This document shows positions 62,301-64,000 of a DNA stretch of 64,000 nucleotides, one piece after another. The notes under the pieces were generated by a model that ran no database searches, was not told the origin of the DNA, and saw only the letters and a program-made list of their open reading frames with translations. Both the position numbers and the translations under genes were made by a program. The stretch spans positions 62,001-126,000 of the forward strand of contig JAFEMH010001477.1 of the NCBI GenBank assembly GCA_022495995.1, written 5' to 3'. This stretch comes from Adenophora triphylla var. japonica (lineage: Eukaryota; Streptophyta; Magnoliopsida; Asterales; Campanulaceae). The stretch's first letter is position 1, and the number at the start of each line of letters is the position of its first letter.

Positions 62301-63677
62301 AAAGGGAAGGCAGTCAAACTTTTCAAAATAACACGGCATGCAACTCCTGCCTACTGTGCCGTTATAGATCTCCATGACTGCAAAGACAAATGGTTATCTG
62401 AATGTATCATTGTTGAGAACTCCGAAGAGAAACCATGGTACCATGATATTTGGCATTTCATCCTAGATGGAACCATCCCACCTGAGACAGACCAAAAGAC
62501 TCAGATCGCCCTTAAGAGGTTGGCCGCTAATTACGTCATCACTGCTGGCCGCCTATTCAAGAAACATTCCCAAGGAAACCTCCTTTCTGCCACCGAGGAA
62601 AAGGCCCGAGAAATAATGGACCATGTCCATCAAGGCATATGTGGAACCCACATGAGCGAAAACATGCTTGCCAAAGAGATCATCAGACAAGGGTACTTTT
62701 GGCTAACCATGGAAGCCGACTGTACCAAGATGGTCAAGAAGTGCCACAAGTGTCAGATACACGCCAAACTTCAGCACGCACCGCCTTCCTTGTTGTACCC
62801 TATGACTTCTCCTTGGCCGTTTTCTACATGGGGGATAGACGTGATTGGAAAGGTCACACCCGTAGGAGCTAACGGGCACTGCTTCGTCCTAGTAGCCATC
62901 GACTATTTCACTAAATGGGTTGAGGCCGCCTCCTACAAAGTTCTGAATGCCAGAAAGGTTGCAGAATTCATCAAGCACAACATCATCTGCCGATATGGGG
63001 TTCCGCAAGAGACGATATCCGATAATGGGTCGCACTTCGAGAAAGAAACCGATCGCCTCCTAACCGAGTACAAAATCACAAGGCACAAGTCATCTCCTTA
63101 TAGACCTCAAACGAATGGAGCAGTTGAAGTCGCAAACAAGACAATCGAAACCATCATCAGAAAAATGGCAGTCACTGGAAAAGACTAGCCTGACAAGTTA
63201 CCTTTCGCACTGTGGGGATACCGCACTTCAGTCAGAACAGCTACAGGAGAGACTCCCTACGCCCTCACGTTCGGAATGGAAGCTGTCTTGCCGATAGAAT
63301 TAGAAATACCATCACTGCGGGTTCTCCTAGAAAACCAAGTGAACGAAGTCGACTGGCTAGAAAGAAGATACGAGGAGTTAGCCCTACTAGATGAAAGAAG
63401 ACTAAAGGCAGCCGAGCACACCCAAGCTTACCAAAGGAGAATGGCAAGAGCTTTCAACAAAAAGGTGAAGACAAGGAACATCAGAGTAGGTGACCTAGTT
63501 CTCTGTGAGCATCGTCCTGGACCTTTCAACCCATTAGGCAAGTGGGGACCAAGATGGATAGGACCCTACATTGTGAAGAAGATATTCTCTGGGGGAGCCC
63601 TTCAGTTGGTGGACTTAGACGGAGATCAACTACCGAAGACGGTCAACATGGACAAGCTCAAGAAATACTTCGCGTGA
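59328..63677 (+). pseudogene. pol: GyI pol: spacer, RT, RNase H, archaeal-type RNase H, integrase
   Basis: One frame with two stops: TGA at 60735-60737, at the Cys position of KIRVCV, and TAG at 63186-63188, a Trp position in GKDWPDKL. The spacer has MMQAKGYFPGLGLGKHLQG and KHGLGYIISIHDGDDEEE. Reverse transcriptase has KQKLRRIKPEWSMQVKEEI, FTTPWGTFCYTVMPFGLKNA and catalytic YVDDMIVHSKG. The first RNase H runs to VRGRVFADQLAEFP, and the archaeal-type RNase H has LFFDGAANKRGFGIGMLLVD and FGDSQLIINQ. Integrase has CHKCQIHAKLQHAPPS, GIDVIGKVTPVG, SDNGSHFEKETD and RPQTNGAVEVANKTIE. It ends PKTVNMDKLKKYFA. Apart from the two stops it is complete. Confidence 0.93.
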
Positions 63678-63703
63678 CTTGGCCTCCTAAAAAGAAATCG
63701 CTC

Positions 63704-63808
63704 GCTAGGTTGAAAATCCCGAAAAGGACGGCCTAGGCAAAAATTAGAGCTTGCACAAGAAAAGAAGCCCGCTAGAGTGAAAACCCGAAGGGGCAGTCTA
63801 GGCAAAAG
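63704..63808 (+). other. Two tandem post-pol hairpins (GyI)
   Basis: GCTAGGTTGAAAATCCC, then GGACGGCCTAGGCAAAA (63704-63742), and GCTAGAGTGAAAACCC, then GGGGCAGTCTAGGCAAAAG (63771-63808). CTAG arms and CCC/GGG can pair. They are in the same place and order as in GyD. Confidence 0.65.
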
Positions 63809-63848
63809 AAAGGGCGTGCATTAAAAAAAAAGGGGGGGGGAGGCCTTG

Positions 63849-63860
63849 TCTCGCGCGAGA
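63849..63860. promoter_or_regulatory. Perfect palindrome TCTCGCGCGAGA after GyI pol
   Basis: A 12-bp perfect palindrome between the post-pol hairpins and the CTACG-type motif. It belongs to the class in the GyI leader, and may lie upstream of the region where an antisense gene would end. Confidence 0.6.
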
Positions 63861-63906
63861 TTATCCTTCGGCCTGAAGCAGTATTTTGTCTTTTTTCTCT
63901 CAAAAA

Positions 63907-63985
63907 TGAACTACGTTAGACCTGAGCCTATTATTTAATTGCTGTAAAAGAGGAACGTAGGAAGCCTTCGGATTCGGTCTAATCA
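63907..63985 (+). other. Post-pol CTACG-type conserved motif (GyI)
   Basis: GAACTACGTTAGACCTGAGCC, shown here from its first 19 bases on, then GAGGAACGTAGGAAGCC and TTCGGTCTAATC. It agrees with GyD and GyE in order and spacing. Confidence 0.65.
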
Positions 63986-64000
63986 AATAAATAAATCTAC

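Larger units (their letters stand above)
56530..64000 (+). mobile_element. GyI: Ty3/gypsy (Tat/Ogre-like) element, 5' LTR to beyond pol
   Basis: A plus-strand element with a short 5' LTR (502 bp), a primer site, a 1.27-kb leader, a gag ORF, a pol frame broken twice, and post-pol motifs. The 3' LTR is off the window. It is inserted in exon 3 of the GyH antisense gene. I see no protease domain. Confidence 0.92.

Noticed and set aside
1..64000. A host gene between the elements
   Set aside because: All frames with coding character match retrotransposon domains or transposon-associated families; the borders of neighbouring elements leave no room for a host gene.

Overview
The window looks like gene-free, repeat-rich nuclear DNA of a flowering plant. 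I found no ordinary host gene, rRNA, tRNA gene or CRISPR array. Almost every base belongs to nested LTR retrotransposons of two superfamilies. The Ty3/gypsy elements fit the plant Tat/Ogre lineage: a tRNA-Arg-type primer site (TGGYGACTCCGCTGGGGA), a second archaeal-type RNase H before integrase, long 3' UTRs with minisatellites, and antisense extra genes of plant-mobile-domain type. The Ty1/copia elements are one Sirevirus-like family with an extra ORF after pol and one decayed element with a tRNA-iMet primer site. I name the elements GyA to GyI in order.

Layout. GyA (+, 1-2517) shows only its 3' UTR and 3' LTR, and it cuts CoB (copia, -, 2518-5092). CoC (copia, +, 5093-13421) has both LTRs and a ruined interior. 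GyD (gypsy, +) follows at 13422-20334 and resumes at 37073-about 40060, because GyE (gypsy, -, 20335-37072) is inserted in it. GyE is complete, with both LTRs, PBS, PPT and a 5-bp target duplication CCTGC. CoF (copia, -) occupies about 40061-41857 and 47182-51097. It is split by GyG (gypsy, -, 41858-47181), an internally deleted element with target duplication CTTGC. GyH (gypsy, -, 51098-56529 and beyond the window) cuts the gag of CoF, and GyI (gypsy, +, 56530 to the window end) cuts the antisense gene of GyH.

How the parts work together. In GyD, GyE and GyI one long reading frame carries reverse transcriptase, RNase H, archaeal-type RNase H and integrase, broken by three, one and two stop codons respectively. 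GyD, GyE and GyH carry antisense genes between pol and the 3' LTR. These encode a plant mobile domain protein with introns (GyE, GyH) or a DUF7745-like protein (GyD, GyE). GyE landed inside the GyD homologue of its own antisense gene.

The most unusual signal is regulatory. Short GC-centred palindromes, characteristic of each element (GGTCCGTACGGACC, TGTCACGCGACA, TCTCGCGCGAGA, GTCCGnnCGGAC), recur in U3 close to the LTR TATA box. They recur again about 120-190 bp upstream of the start of the antisense gene (GyD, GyE, GyH) or of gag (GyI). The TGTCnCGnGACA class is shared by copia and gypsy elements. Two further non-coding hairpin motifs, both bounded by CTACG and CGTAG, are conserved in the gypsy elements next to the PPT and after pol. 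All comparisons were made by eye; no alignment or database search was run.
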